Source: RFPW01 sp040401595 (GTDB lineage: Bacteria; Pseudomonadota; Gammaproteobacteria; Burkholderiales; Burkholderiaceae_E). From it: a DNA stretch of 64,000 bases. The translations under genes were made by a program, and so were the position numbers. The notes beneath the pieces are model-generated. The model was given only the letters and a program-made list of their open reading frames with translations, was not told the origin of the DNA and searched no databases. The stretch covers positions 177,866 to 241,865 of the forward strand of contig JBBAOE010000002.1 in the NCBI GenBank assembly GCA_040401595.1. The letters are read 5' to 3'. Below, one piece after another: positions 1 to 7,952 of the stretch (within the stretch, counting starts at the first letter, position 1; every line of letters begins with the position of its first letter).

Positions 1-516
1 CCCCTGCACGATGCGATTGGTCTCGAGAGCGGTCTGATGACGACCGTCCATGCCTATACCAATGATCAGGTGTTGACCGACGTCTATCACGAGGATCTTC
101 GGCGGGCGCGCAGCGCCACCATGTCGATGATTCCCACCAAGACCGGTGCCGCTGCCGCGGTCGGTCTGGTGCTGCCCGAACTGAACGGGCGTCTGGATGG
201 TTACGCGATCCGGGTCCCCACCATCAATGTCTCGATTGTCGATCTTTCGTTCATTGCTGCTCGTGATACCAGCGTTGCCGAAGTCAATGCCATCATGAAA
301 GCGGCCGCCGACGGTCCGCTGAAAGGCATCCTCGCCTATAACCAGGCGCCCCTGGTATCCGTTGACTTCAATCATGACCCGCACTCCAGCACCTTCGATT
401 CGACTCTGACCAAGGTCAGTGGCCGCCTGGTGAAGGTTTCGAGTTGGTACGACAACGAATGGGGTTTCAGCAACCGGATGCTCGATACAGCGATGGCGCT
501 GATGGCTGCGGTCTGA
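1..516 (+). CDS. gap: Glyceraldehyde-3-phosphate dehydrogenase, C-terminal part (5' end outside window)
   Basis: This is the C-terminal half of a type I GAPDH, which interconverts glyceraldehyde-3-phosphate and 1,3-bisphosphoglycerate in glycolysis and the CBB cycle. The frame is open from base 1, about 171 residues are visible, and the gene is cut by the window edge. Visible family signatures are MTTVHAYTNDQ just after the catalytic cysteine region (the cysteine is outside the window), the RVPTINVSIVDLSF segment of the catalytic domain, and the C-terminal WYDNEWGFSNRM motif. It lies 65 bp before pgk on the same strand, a common gap-pgk pairing. Which nucleotide cofactor it uses cannot be judged because the Rossmann domain is missing. 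Confidence 0.96.
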   Translation, partial: PLHDAIGLESGLMTTVHAYTNDQVLTDVYHEDLRRARSATMSMIPTKTGAAAAVGLVLPELNGRLDGYAIRVPTINVSIVDLSFIAARDTSVAEVNAIMKAAADGPLKGILAYNQAPLVSVDFNHDPHSSTFDSTLTKVSGRLVKVSSWYDNEWGFSNRMLDTAMALMAAV

Positions 517-581
517 TTCGGCTAGCAGCCGACTCTCTGGTGCGTTGAAAAAAATCAGAATTTGAGCGGAGACCTCACGCC

Positions 582-1778
582 ATGAAATTCAGACGACTTG
601 GGGATCTCGATCTGGCCGGCCAGCGGGTCTTCATCCGTGCCGACCTGAATATCCCGCTCAACGATGACGGCGCCATCACGGATGACACCCGGATCCGGGC
701 GTCGGTTCCCGGGATTCGACATGCCATCGATGCGGGCGCCGCGGTGATGGTGACCTCGCATCTGGGTCGTCCGGTGGAGGGGCAGGTGCGGCCTGAAGAC
801 TCACTTGCACCCGTTGCCCAGCGCCTGAGTGATTTGCTCGGCTGCGAAGTTCGCTTGATTACCGACTGGGTTCCGGCGACTGCGCACAGTGCGCCTTCGT
901 TTTCGGTGGCGCCGGGTGAGGTGGTTCTGCTCGAGAATTGCCGCTGCAATGAAGGTGAAAAAAAGAATGACCCGGCGCTTGCTGCCCGGATTGCCTCGCT
1001 ATTCGACATCTATGTCAATGATGCGTTTGGAACGGCACATCGAGCCGAAGTGACGACGCATGGACTGGCGCTCGCCGCGAAGATTGCTTGCGCGGGTCCC
1101 CTGATGGCGGGGGAACTCGATGCACTGGGTCGCGCGCTGTCGAATCCCTGCAAGCCGATGGTTGCCATCGTGGCGGGCAGCAAAGTGTCGACCAAACTCA
1201 AGTTGCTTCGGACCCTGTCACGCCAGGTCGATCAGTTGATTGTCGGCGGTGGGATCGCGAATACCTTCCTGCTGGCGCAAGGGGTTCCGATCGGTCGTTC
1301 GCTGGCGGAACCAGATCTTGTCGGTGAAGCGCGGGCCATCATGGATGAAATGCGCGCCCGGGGCGCTGACGTTCCGCTGCCCGTTGATGTGGTGGTGGCA
1401 GAGGAGTTCTCGGCTCAGGCACCCGCCAAACATGTTTCCGTTGACCAGGTGGGCGCTCAGGATCGAATTCTGGACATCGGCCCTCGGTCGACCATTCGCC
1501 TGGCGCAAATCGTTTCGGAAGCGGGAACGATTGTCTGGAATGGTCCATTGGGTGTTTTTGAGTATGACCAGTTCGCCGGCGGCACCCGGCTGTTGGCCGC
1601 TGCCATTGCCCATTCGACTGCGTTTTCCATTGCCGGGGGTGGAGACACCCTGGCTGCGATTACAAAATTTGGAATTTCTCGCCAGGTGGGCTACATCTCA
1701 ACCGGGGGCGGGGCGTTCCTGGAGTTTCTTGAAGGCCGGGATCTCCCGGCGGTGGTCGCCCTCGAAGCCCGAGCCTGA
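582..1778 (+). CDS. pgk: Phosphoglycerate kinase
   Basis: Encodes a 398-residue phosphoglycerate kinase of normal length, which makes 1,3-bisphosphoglycerate from 3-phosphoglycerate and ATP (CBB direction) or the reverse (glycolysis), in the cytoplasm. The N-terminal substrate domain shows FIRADLNIPL (about residues 16-25) and SHLGRP (about 60). NDAFGTAHR lies near 147, and the nucleotide domain ends with the GGGDTLAAITKFG loop near 355. The ATG is preceded by a GAGCGGAGACC stretch that can serve as ribosome binding site. It follows gap by 65 bp and converges on the hypothetical gene at 1782, only 3 bp from stop to stop. Confidence 0.97.
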   Translation: MKFRRLGDLDLAGQRVFIRADLNIPLNDDGAITDDTRIRASVPGIRHAIDAGAAVMVTSHLGRPVEGQVRPEDSLAPVAQRLSDLLGCEVRLITDWVPATAHSAPSFSVAPGEVVLLENCRCNEGEKKNDPALAARIASLFDIYVNDAFGTAHRAEVTTHGLALAAKIACAGPLMAGELDALGRALSNPCKPMVAIVAGSKVSTKLKLLRTLSRQVDQLIVGGGIANTFLLAQGVPIGRSLAEPDLVGEARAIMDEMRARGADVPLPVDVVVAEEFSAQAPAKHVSVDQVGAQDRILDIGPRSTIRLAQIVSEAGTIVWNGPLGVFEYDQFAGGTRLLAAAIAHSTAFSIAGGGDTLAAITKFGISRQVGYISTGGGAFLEFLEGRDLPAVVALEARA

Positions 1779-1781
1779 GGT

Positions 1782-2993
1782 TTAAAGGGTCGGGCTAGAC
1801 GGGGCCAGTCGAAAACCGAGCGAGCGCAAGCCGGACCCCATCAGGGCAATCAATTCTTGCGGTTGCTCGATCCCGTCGGTGGGGAATTCGTTATCCGCAA
1901 GCGTGATGCCGTCGTGATCCAGGATTTCGATTCTGAGGCCTCGTCGTGAGGTCAGTGTTCGTGAGGTGCGTGCCTGAAGCTGGTTGGTATTTCGTCCAGC
2001 CGCGACGAGACGGTCGCGCCGATCGGCCAGGTTTCGTACAAGCCAGCTGATGACGCCGCTCTGAAGGGAAACGAATGCAATACGCGGGATATCCAGGAGT
2101 TCGACCGGGACGCGAAGGTGTCGCCTCAGGATGGGCTCCAACCGGGTACGGAGCTGTTCAAGGATGGGTTCGTCGGATGGTTGTTTGGGGTTGTCTGCGG
2201 GCTGCTCGAGGACCAGGAGGAGAAAACGCAATTGCCAAGGCCCGACCTCAGGGGAGGGTTCGGACCCGGTTCCAGCAATCCGGTCAAGAACGTTGACGCC
2301 GTCAGCCACGGCCTGAATCAGGTGTTGCATCGGCAACCACCGCAGACCTGACAGCGTGCGCGCCGGCACCAGTCCGGGCAACACGAGCGTCGCAGTCTGC
2401 ATGGCCAACGGTTCGTTGCTGAGTAATTGAGTCAGTTCGAGTCGGGCCTCGTCGTGGAGCCGATAGTTGAATGGACCCGAGATGGCAATCGGAAAGGCAT
2501 AGACCGAGCGCATGGGACGACGACGTTCATCGGGCTGGCAACTCGGGCATTGTGCGCGACAGGCAAAGTCATCTGCGACGCTGAGCAGAAGATCGAGTGC
2601 TTTGCGGTCGTTGCTGGTTTCGGTGGACTCAGACGATGGGGGCGTCAACGCCCAATCAGCGCTACGGTCCAGATCGGCGAGGATGCCAGCCGGTTGTGCC
2701 AGGGCGCCAGAGACCAGGTCGACCTGAGACTCAACGGGTTGCGCCCCCAACGCCACCAGAGCGGCGCGTAAGGCGCACTCCCGACCAGCACAAAATTCGA
2801 TCCCCAGCATTTCCGCCAGCGCATCCGTCTGGCGTCTGGACTCTGAAGGCTTTGAATTCGCGAGTCGGCGGGCTTCATCGATCAAACGACGGGTGGTCTC
2901 GTCAGAACTGCGTCGGCGGGCGCCTGACCATGCAATCGGATTGGGCGGTCGATGGGCTTGGGTGAGGTACTGGGTACGATCGGTATCTGGCAC
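1782..2993 (-). CDS. Conserved hypothetical protein, possibly DUF2863-like; paralogue of the gene at 36607-37797
   Basis: The function is not known. The reading frame is open from 3431, but that would overlap pyk. The best-looking in-frame start clear of pyk is GTG at 2993 (403 codons), and an ATG at 3203 is a less likely option. The protein is soluble-looking, with an RRRSSDETTRRLIDEARRL N-terminal segment, a CRAQCPSC cysteine cluster in the middle, a hydrophobic TATLVLPGLVPARTL strand and a C-terminal helix ending GLRSLGFRLA. Layout and length resemble the betaproteobacterial DUF2863 family as I recall it; this is unverified. It shares the order of hydrophobic blocks with the product of 36607-37797. 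It lies between pgk and pyk on the opposite strand, divergent from pyk. Confidence 0.7.
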   Translation of the reverse strand: MPDTDRTQYLTQAHRPPNPIAWSGARRRSSDETTRRLIDEARRLANSKPSESRRQTDALAEMLGIEFCAGRECALRAALVALGAQPVESQVDLVSGALAQPAGILADLDRSADWALTPPSSESTETSNDRKALDLLLSVADDFACRAQCPSCQPDERRRPMRSVYAFPIAISGPFNYRLHDEARLELTQLLSNEPLAMQTATLVLPGLVPARTLSGLRWLPMQHLIQAVADGVNVLDRIAGTGSEPSPEVGPWQLRFLLLVLEQPADNPKQPSDEPILEQLRTRLEPILRRHLRVPVELLDIPRIAFVSLQSGVISWLVRNLADRRDRLVAAGRNTNQLQARTSRTLTSRRGLRIEILDHDGITLADNEFPTDGIEQPQELIALMGSGLRSLGFRLAPSSPTL

Positions 2994-3195
2994 GGGGAGT
3001 GGCTCATGGGCGCAAAATTGGAAGGCAGCAACTGGGTCGCCAGCAAGCGCCAGTCCCAAACGGTCTTCGGGTTGGAAGTAGTTGCCGTCTTTTGGCCGTT
3101 GACCGGTCCTGGATAGCGCTAAACTGCGGCCATGGCTCGCGGAGGCTGGCTTTCTGGCTGTTCCTGATGCCGGCCATCGCTTCGGAGTTTCACTT

Positions 3196-4632
3196 ATGAC
3201 CATGCATCGTGCGACCAAGATTGTCGCGACCCTTGGCCCAGCCACCGCCGACCCCGCCGTCCTTGAGCGGGTTCTCGCTGCCGGCGTTAACGTGGTCCGG
3301 ATGAATTTCTCCCATGGCAGTGCCGAGGAACATACCGCCCGGGTTGCTCTGGTACGTCGCCTAGCGGCTGCCCTTGGCCGAGACGTGGGCATCCTGGCCG
3401 ACTTGCAGGGCCCCAAGATCCGCATCGGCAAATTCGCGCAAGAGCGTATCGAACTTCAAGAAGGCGACGTTTTTACATTTGATATCGACTGCACCCTGGG
3501 GGATCAGGAGCGGGTTGGGCTGGATTACCCCGAGCTGATCGAGGACGTCCAGGCCGCAGACATCCTTCTGCTCGATGACGGGCGCATGAAAATGCGCGTC
3601 GACCAGGTCGCCAGTCGCACGATTCGTTGCACCGTGTTGCAGAACGGCAGTCTGTCGAACCGCAAGGGCATCAATCGTCAGGGGGGCGGGTTGTCGGCTC
3701 CCGCATTGACAGCGAAGGATATGGACGACATCCGGGTCGCCGTCTCCTTTGACGCGGATTTCATCGCCGTGTCGTTTCCTAAAACCGCCGCTGACATGTA
3801 CATGGCACGTGAACTCGCCCGCGCCGCCGGCGGACGTGCCCAGATGATCGCCAAGATCGAACGGTTTGAAGCCATTGATGAACTGGCCAGCATTCTCGAA
3901 GCAAGCGACGGTGTCATGGTCGCGCGCGGCGATCTGGCGGTCGAGGTCGGTGACGCCGCGGTACCTGGTCTGCAGAAGCGCATCATCCGCATGGCCCGCG
4001 AACTCAATCGGTTCACCATCACGGCAACCCAGATGATGGAATCGATGATCGAATCTCCAGTGCCGACCCGGGCTGAGGTTTCAGACGTTGCCAATGCAGT
4101 TCTGGATGGAACCGACGCGGTGATGCTGTCCGCCGAAACAGCGGCGGGGCATTACCCAGTTGAAGCGGTTCAGGCGATGGATCGGGTCTGCGTCGAGGCC
4201 GAGAAATCCCACCCGGTGCGGCTCGACACTGGGCTTCTGGATCGTGGCTTCACGCGGATCGATCAGTCGATCGCAGTCAGTGCGCTGTTCGCGGCCCATC
4301 ATATGAAGGCAAGGGCGTTGGTCGCGCTGACCCAGTCGGGTTCGACTGCGTTGTGGATGAGTCGTTTCAATAGCGGCGTACCGATTTTCGCGTTGACCCC
4401 TGAAGACAAGACGCGCCGGCGCGTCAGCCTGTATCGGGATGTCACGCCGGTATTGATGCCGGGTGGCGTGGCTGAGGATCGGGATATGTTGATGGCCGAA
4501 GCGGAGGCCTTGTTGCTGGCCCGGGGTATCGCCAGCCCTGGCGATGTGATTGTCGTGACCTGCGGTGAACCGCTTGGAAAAAGCGGCGGAACCAACACAA
4601 TGAAGATTATCAAGGTCGGGGTCGATCGGTAA
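3196..4632 (+). CDS. pyk: Pyruvate kinase
   Basis: Encodes a 478-residue pyruvate kinase that transfers phosphate from phosphoenolpyruvate to ADP at the end of glycolysis. Signatures in order are TKIVATLGPAT (residues 7-17), RMNFSHGS (35-42), the B-domain inserted after about residue 70 (ADLQGPKIRIG), the active-site lysine region AQMIAKIERFEA, GVMVARGDLAVEVG, and TITATQMMESMIESP near 275-289. The length is that of a bacterial enzyme. The ATG at 3196 is followed by a second ATG two codons on (3202), so the exact start is ambiguous by two residues. It lies 61 bp upstream of fba in the same direction. Confidence 0.97.
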   Translation: MTMHRATKIVATLGPATADPAVLERVLAAGVNVVRMNFSHGSAEEHTARVALVRRLAAALGRDVGILADLQGPKIRIGKFAQERIELQEGDVFTFDIDCTLGDQERVGLDYPELIEDVQAADILLLDDGRMKMRVDQVASRTIRCTVLQNGSLSNRKGINRQGGGLSAPALTAKDMDDIRVAVSFDADFIAVSFPKTAADMYMARELARAAGGRAQMIAKIERFEAIDELASILEASDGVMVARGDLAVEVGDAAVPGLQKRIIRMARELNRFTITATQMMESMIESPVPTRAEVSDVANAVLDGTDAVMLSAETAAGHYPVEAVQAMDRVCVEAEKSHPVRLDTGLLDRGFTRIDQSIAVSALFAAHHMKARALVALTQSGSTALWMSRFNSGVPIFALTPEDKTRRRVSLYRDVTPVLMPGGVAEDRDMLMAEAEALLLARGIASPGDVIVVTCGEPLGKSGGTNTMKIIKVGVDR

Positions 4633-4693
4633 TGTTCGAACGTTTAACAAATGTCAGAGTGATGGCAACCTGAATCATCTGGAGGAGACTACG

Positions 4694-5758
4694 ATGCCGC
4701 TCGTTTCTATGCGCCAATTGCTGGACCATGCCGCCGAAGCCGGCTATGGCATTCCGGCTTTCAACGTCAATAATCTGGAGCAGGTGCAGGCGATCATGTC
4801 GGCCGCGGCTGAAGTTGATGCGCCGGTGATCATGCAGGCCTCTGCAGGCGCGCGCAAATACGCGGGTGAGCTGTTTTTGCGTCACCTCATCGAGGCGGCC
4901 TTGGAAAGCTATCCGCAGGTACCTGTGGTCATGCACCAGGATCATGGTCAGTCGCCCGCGGTTTGCACGCAAGCGATGCGACTCGGTTTCTCATCCGTGA
5001 TGATGGACGGATCGCTGGAAGAAGACGGGAAGACGATCGCGTCCTACGATTACAACGTGGAGGTGACGCGTCGGGTGGTCGACACGGCCCATTCGATCGG
5101 CGTCACGGTGGAGGGGGAACTGGGCTGCCTGGGGTCGCTTGAGACCATGAAGGGTGACAAGGAAGATGGTCATGGGACTGAGGACACCATGACCCGCGAG
5201 CAACTCCTGACCGATCCGGAACAGGCAGCGGATTTTGTCCAGCGCACTCAGGTCGATGCCCTTGCGATCGCGATCGGAACCAGCCATGGCGCCTATAAAT
5301 TCTCACGCAAACCCACGGGCGATATCCTGGCGATCGACCGGATCCGGGAGATCCACCAGCGGCTTCCGAACACCCATCTCGTCATGCACGGATCGTCGAG
5401 CGTGCCTCAGGATCTGCTTGCCAAGATCCGGGAATTCGGCGGCAACATGAACGAGACGTATGGTGTGCCGGTGGAAGAGATCCAGCATGCGATCAAGTTC
5501 GGCGTGCGCAAGATCAACATTGACACCGACATTCGCCTGGCGATGACTGCGGCGATCCGCGAATATCTCTATCTCCATCCCGATAAATTTGATCCGCGAG
5601 ACTACCTGAAACCCGCCACCGCAGCGGCTAAGGCAATCTGCAAGCAGCGCTACGAAGAATTCGGTTGCGCTGGTCAGGCGTCAAAGATTCGTCCGCTCAA
5701 TCTCTCGGTGATGATTGATCGCTACAAGCGCGGAGAACTCGCACAAGTCATTCATTGA
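4694..5758 (+). CDS. fba: Class II fructose-1,6-bisphosphate aldolase
   Basis: This 354-residue zinc-dependent class II aldolase joins dihydroxyacetone phosphate with glyceraldehyde-3-phosphate, or with erythrose-4-phosphate in CBB regeneration. Visible metal and substrate motifs are VVMHQDHGQS (near 78-87), GVTVEGELGCLGS (near 137), IAIGTSHGAYK (near 195) and LVMHGSSSVP (near 229). The C-terminal KINIDTDIRLAMTAAIRE is also typical. A strong ribosome binding site, GGAGGAG, precedes the ATG. The gene (cbbA where it sits in cbb operons) ends 3 bp from the stop of the convergent DUF3833 gene, which is the tail of the cbb operon. Confidence 0.97.
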   Translation: MPLVSMRQLLDHAAEAGYGIPAFNVNNLEQVQAIMSAAAEVDAPVIMQASAGARKYAGELFLRHLIEAALESYPQVPVVMHQDHGQSPAVCTQAMRLGFSSVMMDGSLEEDGKTIASYDYNVEVTRRVVDTAHSIGVTVEGELGCLGSLETMKGDKEDGHGTEDTMTREQLLTDPEQAADFVQRTQVDALAIAIGTSHGAYKFSRKPTGDILAIDRIREIHQRLPNTHLVMHGSSSVPQDLLAKIREFGGNMNETYGVPVEEIQHAIKFGVRKINIDTDIRLAMTAAIREYLYLHPDKFDPRDYLKPATAAAKAICKQRYEEFGCAGQASKIRPLNLSVMIDRYKRGELAQVIH

Positions 5759-5761
5759 TCC

Positions 5762-6346
5762 TCAGTCGCGCCGGAAGGCGATGGTGAGTTCACCGACCCG
5801 AACACCCCAGAACCGCATGTCCGCGCGGTTCAGTAGCGTGCTTTCGTCGACCAGAATCATCCAGTCGTCCATGCGAACGTCCAAGGTGGTATCGCCGTAG
5901 GGAATTCGCAGGAAATAAGCCCAGTTCAGGGCGTTGCCAGCGGCGGTGCCACTAGCGCCGCCGATGACATCGCCCGCCTCGCCACGGTATTGACCAGGCG
6001 ATTCCTCGGTAATCTGCCAGACCCGTTTTTGTTGCTCGCCATCCGACCAGACGAAACGCTCATCGAGCGTGCCGTGGGGTCGGCCATCCTTCGTCTCCCA
6101 TCGCGCGTCGATATCGACCACAAATCGGCGCAACACTTTGCCGGAACGGTCCTGCACCATGCCCCATCCGCGGACATGGCCATTGAAGTATTTCTTGATG
6201 TCGAGTTTGGGGGTGGCGTTCGCGTATTCAGCCGGTTGGGGTGCGGCACATCCGGTCAATTGGGCAGCGCCGAGTAGCCCCAGGGGCAATAGAAGTGCGG
6301 TACTGAAGGATCGCAGGCGTGCGATCCATCGCTGTCTGGTCGTCAT
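5762..6346 (-). CDS. DUF3833-type lipoprotein
   Basis: Encodes 194 residues. A basic N-terminus and a hydrophobic stretch (about 12-30) end in LTGCAAP, a plausible lipobox with Cys33, so export and lipid anchoring are likely. The mature part carries the DUF3833 pattern: LDIKKYFNGHVRGWGMVQDR, RRFVVDID, GTLDERFVWSDGE, and the late WMILVDESTLLNRADMRFWG segment. Family members are beta-rich periplasmic proteins of unknown function. It is the last gene in the direction of the cbb operon, 24 bp after cbbY, so it may be co-transcribed. Nothing ties it directly to carbon fixation. Confidence 0.85.
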   Translation of the reverse strand: MTTRQRWIARLRSFSTALLLPLGLLGAAQLTGCAAPQPAEYANATPKLDIKKYFNGHVRGWGMVQDRSGKVLRRFVVDIDARWETKDGRPHGTLDERFVWSDGEQQKRVWQITEESPGQYRGEAGDVIGGASGTAAGNALNWAYFLRIPYGDTTLDVRMDDWMILVDESTLLNRADMRFWGVRVGELTIAFRRD

Positions 6347-6370
6347 GGTGATTGGTCCTGTCTGGTTGGC

Positions 6371-7177
6371 TCAGCCGGAGTGGGATCTGGCCAGGTGCGC
6401 AGCATGCCACTGAACGAGATCATCCAGGCAAACGCGATCATTCGATTTTGGAAAAGCATCGGTGTTCGATGGGGTCGTCCAGCCGGTGCGCACGTGAAGG
6501 CCTGGGCCACTGGCGAACGTGCCCTCATCGCTGGCACGCTCAAAATAGACGCTGCGGGTCAGGATCACTGGTATCCGGGCGCCGCAGGCGGCTTGGATCC
6601 CATTGGGCGAATCCTCGATGGCGACTGTCTGCATGGCCGAAATTCCGCTTTCGCCCAGGTGCGCTGCGGCGCGTTCATAAGCCTCGGGATGCGGTTTTTT
6701 TGCACCGACGTCTTCGCCGCAAATCAGGATCTGAAACCACTGCGACCAATGCCGGCCAAGATGAGGCGTCAGGAGTGCGTCAACATTGCTCCGGCTGGTC
6801 GTGGTCACGATGCCTTGAATCATCGCCCGGTCCCGGCATTCGGTCAGCAGCTCGAGCACTCCAGGACGCAGCGGGATCGGATGCGACCCCATGCGTTGGG
6901 CATAGAGGGTGTTCTTGTGCTGATGCAGTTGACGGGCGAGCGCCTCGCGTTGCGCGAGATCCGATGGGGCCGCGGGTTGCGCCAGAAGATCGTGCAGGAT
7001 ACGTTCACGACCGCCCGTGATCTGCAGCAGTTCACCATACCGTTCGGCTTCCCATCGCCAGCCTAAACCGGCTGACTCGAAGGCCAGATTGAATGCGGGC
7101 CGGTGGCCATCCCGTTCGGTTTCGGCCAGCGTTCCATCGACATCCCAAAGAATCGCGCGCAGCGCCGGGGTTGCCAT
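6371..7177 (-). CDS. cbbY: CbbY-type HAD-superfamily phosphatase (xylulose-1,5-bisphosphate phosphatase type)
   Basis: Encodes a 268-residue HAD hydrolase. Motif I is AILWDVDGTLAETE (residues 8-21, nucleophile Asp12), motif II is VTTTSRSN (near 124-131), motif III is GAKKPHPEAY (158-167), and motif IV is AIEDSPNGIQAA. The DVDGTLAETER start is characteristic of CbbY. In red-type RuBisCO operons, CbbY is known to dephosphorylate the misfire inhibitor xylulose-1,5-bisphosphate, working with the activase CbbX. Its ATG overlaps the cbbZ stop in a TGATG junction, which implies translational coupling. Substrate is inferred from family and operon context. Confidence 0.93.
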   Translation of the reverse strand: MATPALRAILWDVDGTLAETERDGHRPAFNLAFESAGLGWRWEAERYGELLQITGGRERILHDLLAQPAAPSDLAQREALARQLHQHKNTLYAQRMGSHPIPLRPGVLELLTECRDRAMIQGIVTTTSRSNVDALLTPHLGRHWSQWFQILICGEDVGAKKPHPEAYERAAAHLGESGISAMQTVAIEDSPNGIQAACGARIPVILTRSVYFERASDEGTFASGPGLHVRTGWTTPSNTDAFPKSNDRVCLDDLVQWHAAHLARSHSG

Positions 7178-7911
7178 CAGAGCGTCCGCTCAGCTCCAGT
7201 TGTGGGCAGGGTGCCCGAACGCACTCCAGGCACCCCGAGCACATAGTCGGCCATTTCCTGCAGCGAATGAAACAGCTGGTCGGGATTGGCCGCTGTGATC
7301 GGTATGCCGCCGTTATAGCCGTAGGGCACGGCCCAGGCGGCCACACCCGCATTGGTGGCTGCCTGTACATCCGTCACTGAATCGCCGATGTGTGCAAGAC
7401 GCTCGGGCGCGATCCCGAGCGTTCTGGCGACATGCAACAGGACGCTTGGATGCGGTTTTTTCTGCGCCAGGGTATCGCCGCCGATGACCAGTTCAAAGTG
7501 GGTTGCGAGCTGGTGAACTTCGAGCGCCTGAACCGCATGCCGATAATCTTTATTGGTCACACAGACCAGCCGCACGCCTGCGTTGAGCAGTCGTTCGAGT
7601 GCCTGATGCGTTCCCGGATAAGGACTCGAGCTGGTACCGGTTGTGTCACCGTAGTGCGCATCGAAACTGGCAAATAACTGCTCGGCAGTCAGCCGCTGTC
7701 CGACTGCCGGGTCTTGGGTGACGGCTTCAGTGTGCAGCGATTGGATGAGTGAGCGTCCCCCATGACCGATCAGGCTGGTGATCTGGGCTTCGGGGCGACG
7801 CTCGAGACCATGGGTCTCTAGGGCTCGATTGGCCGCCTCGGCGATTTCCGAGGCGGTATCGATCAGCGTCCCGTCGAGATCGAAACTGATCAGGTCATAG
7901 GCCATGGACAT
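7177..7911 (-). CDS. cbbZ: Phosphoglycolate phosphatase
   Basis: This HAD-superfamily phosphatase of about 244 residues is of the Gph/CbbZ type. It hydrolyses 2-phosphoglycolate, the product of RuBisCO oxygenation. Motifs are ISFDLDGTLIDTASE near the N-terminus, VCVTNKDYRHA, LAQKKPHPSVL and HIGDSVTDVQAA. The frame opens at a TTG at 7920; ATG 7911 or ATG 7905 (MAYDLISFDLDG) are more ordinary starts. It lies between cbbT (41 bp) and cbbY (1-base overlap). Pairing with cbbY gives the operon two different clean-up phosphatases, for oxygenase product and for misfire product. Confidence 0.94.
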   Translation of the reverse strand: MSMAYDLISFDLDGTLIDTASEIAEAANRALETHGLERRPEAQITSLIGHGGRSLIQSLHTEAVTQDPAVGQRLTAEQLFASFDAHYGDTTGTSSSPYPGTHQALERLLNAGVRLVCVTNKDYRHAVQALEVHQLATHFELVIGGDTLAQKKPHPSVLLHVARTLGIAPERLAHIGDSVTDVQAATNAGVAAWAVPYGYNGGIPITAANPDQLFHSLQEMADYVLGVPGVRSGTLPTTGAERTL

Positions 7912-7952
7912 TGACTGCAAACTCTTGGTGGTACCCGAGGGATCTGGGCAAT

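Noticed and set aside
3060..3431. A 549-residue version of the hypothetical protein starting at 3431
   Set aside because: It would overlap the first 230 bases of pyk on the opposite strand, and that part is Arg/Ala/Thr-rich antisense sequence; a start near 2993 is preferred.
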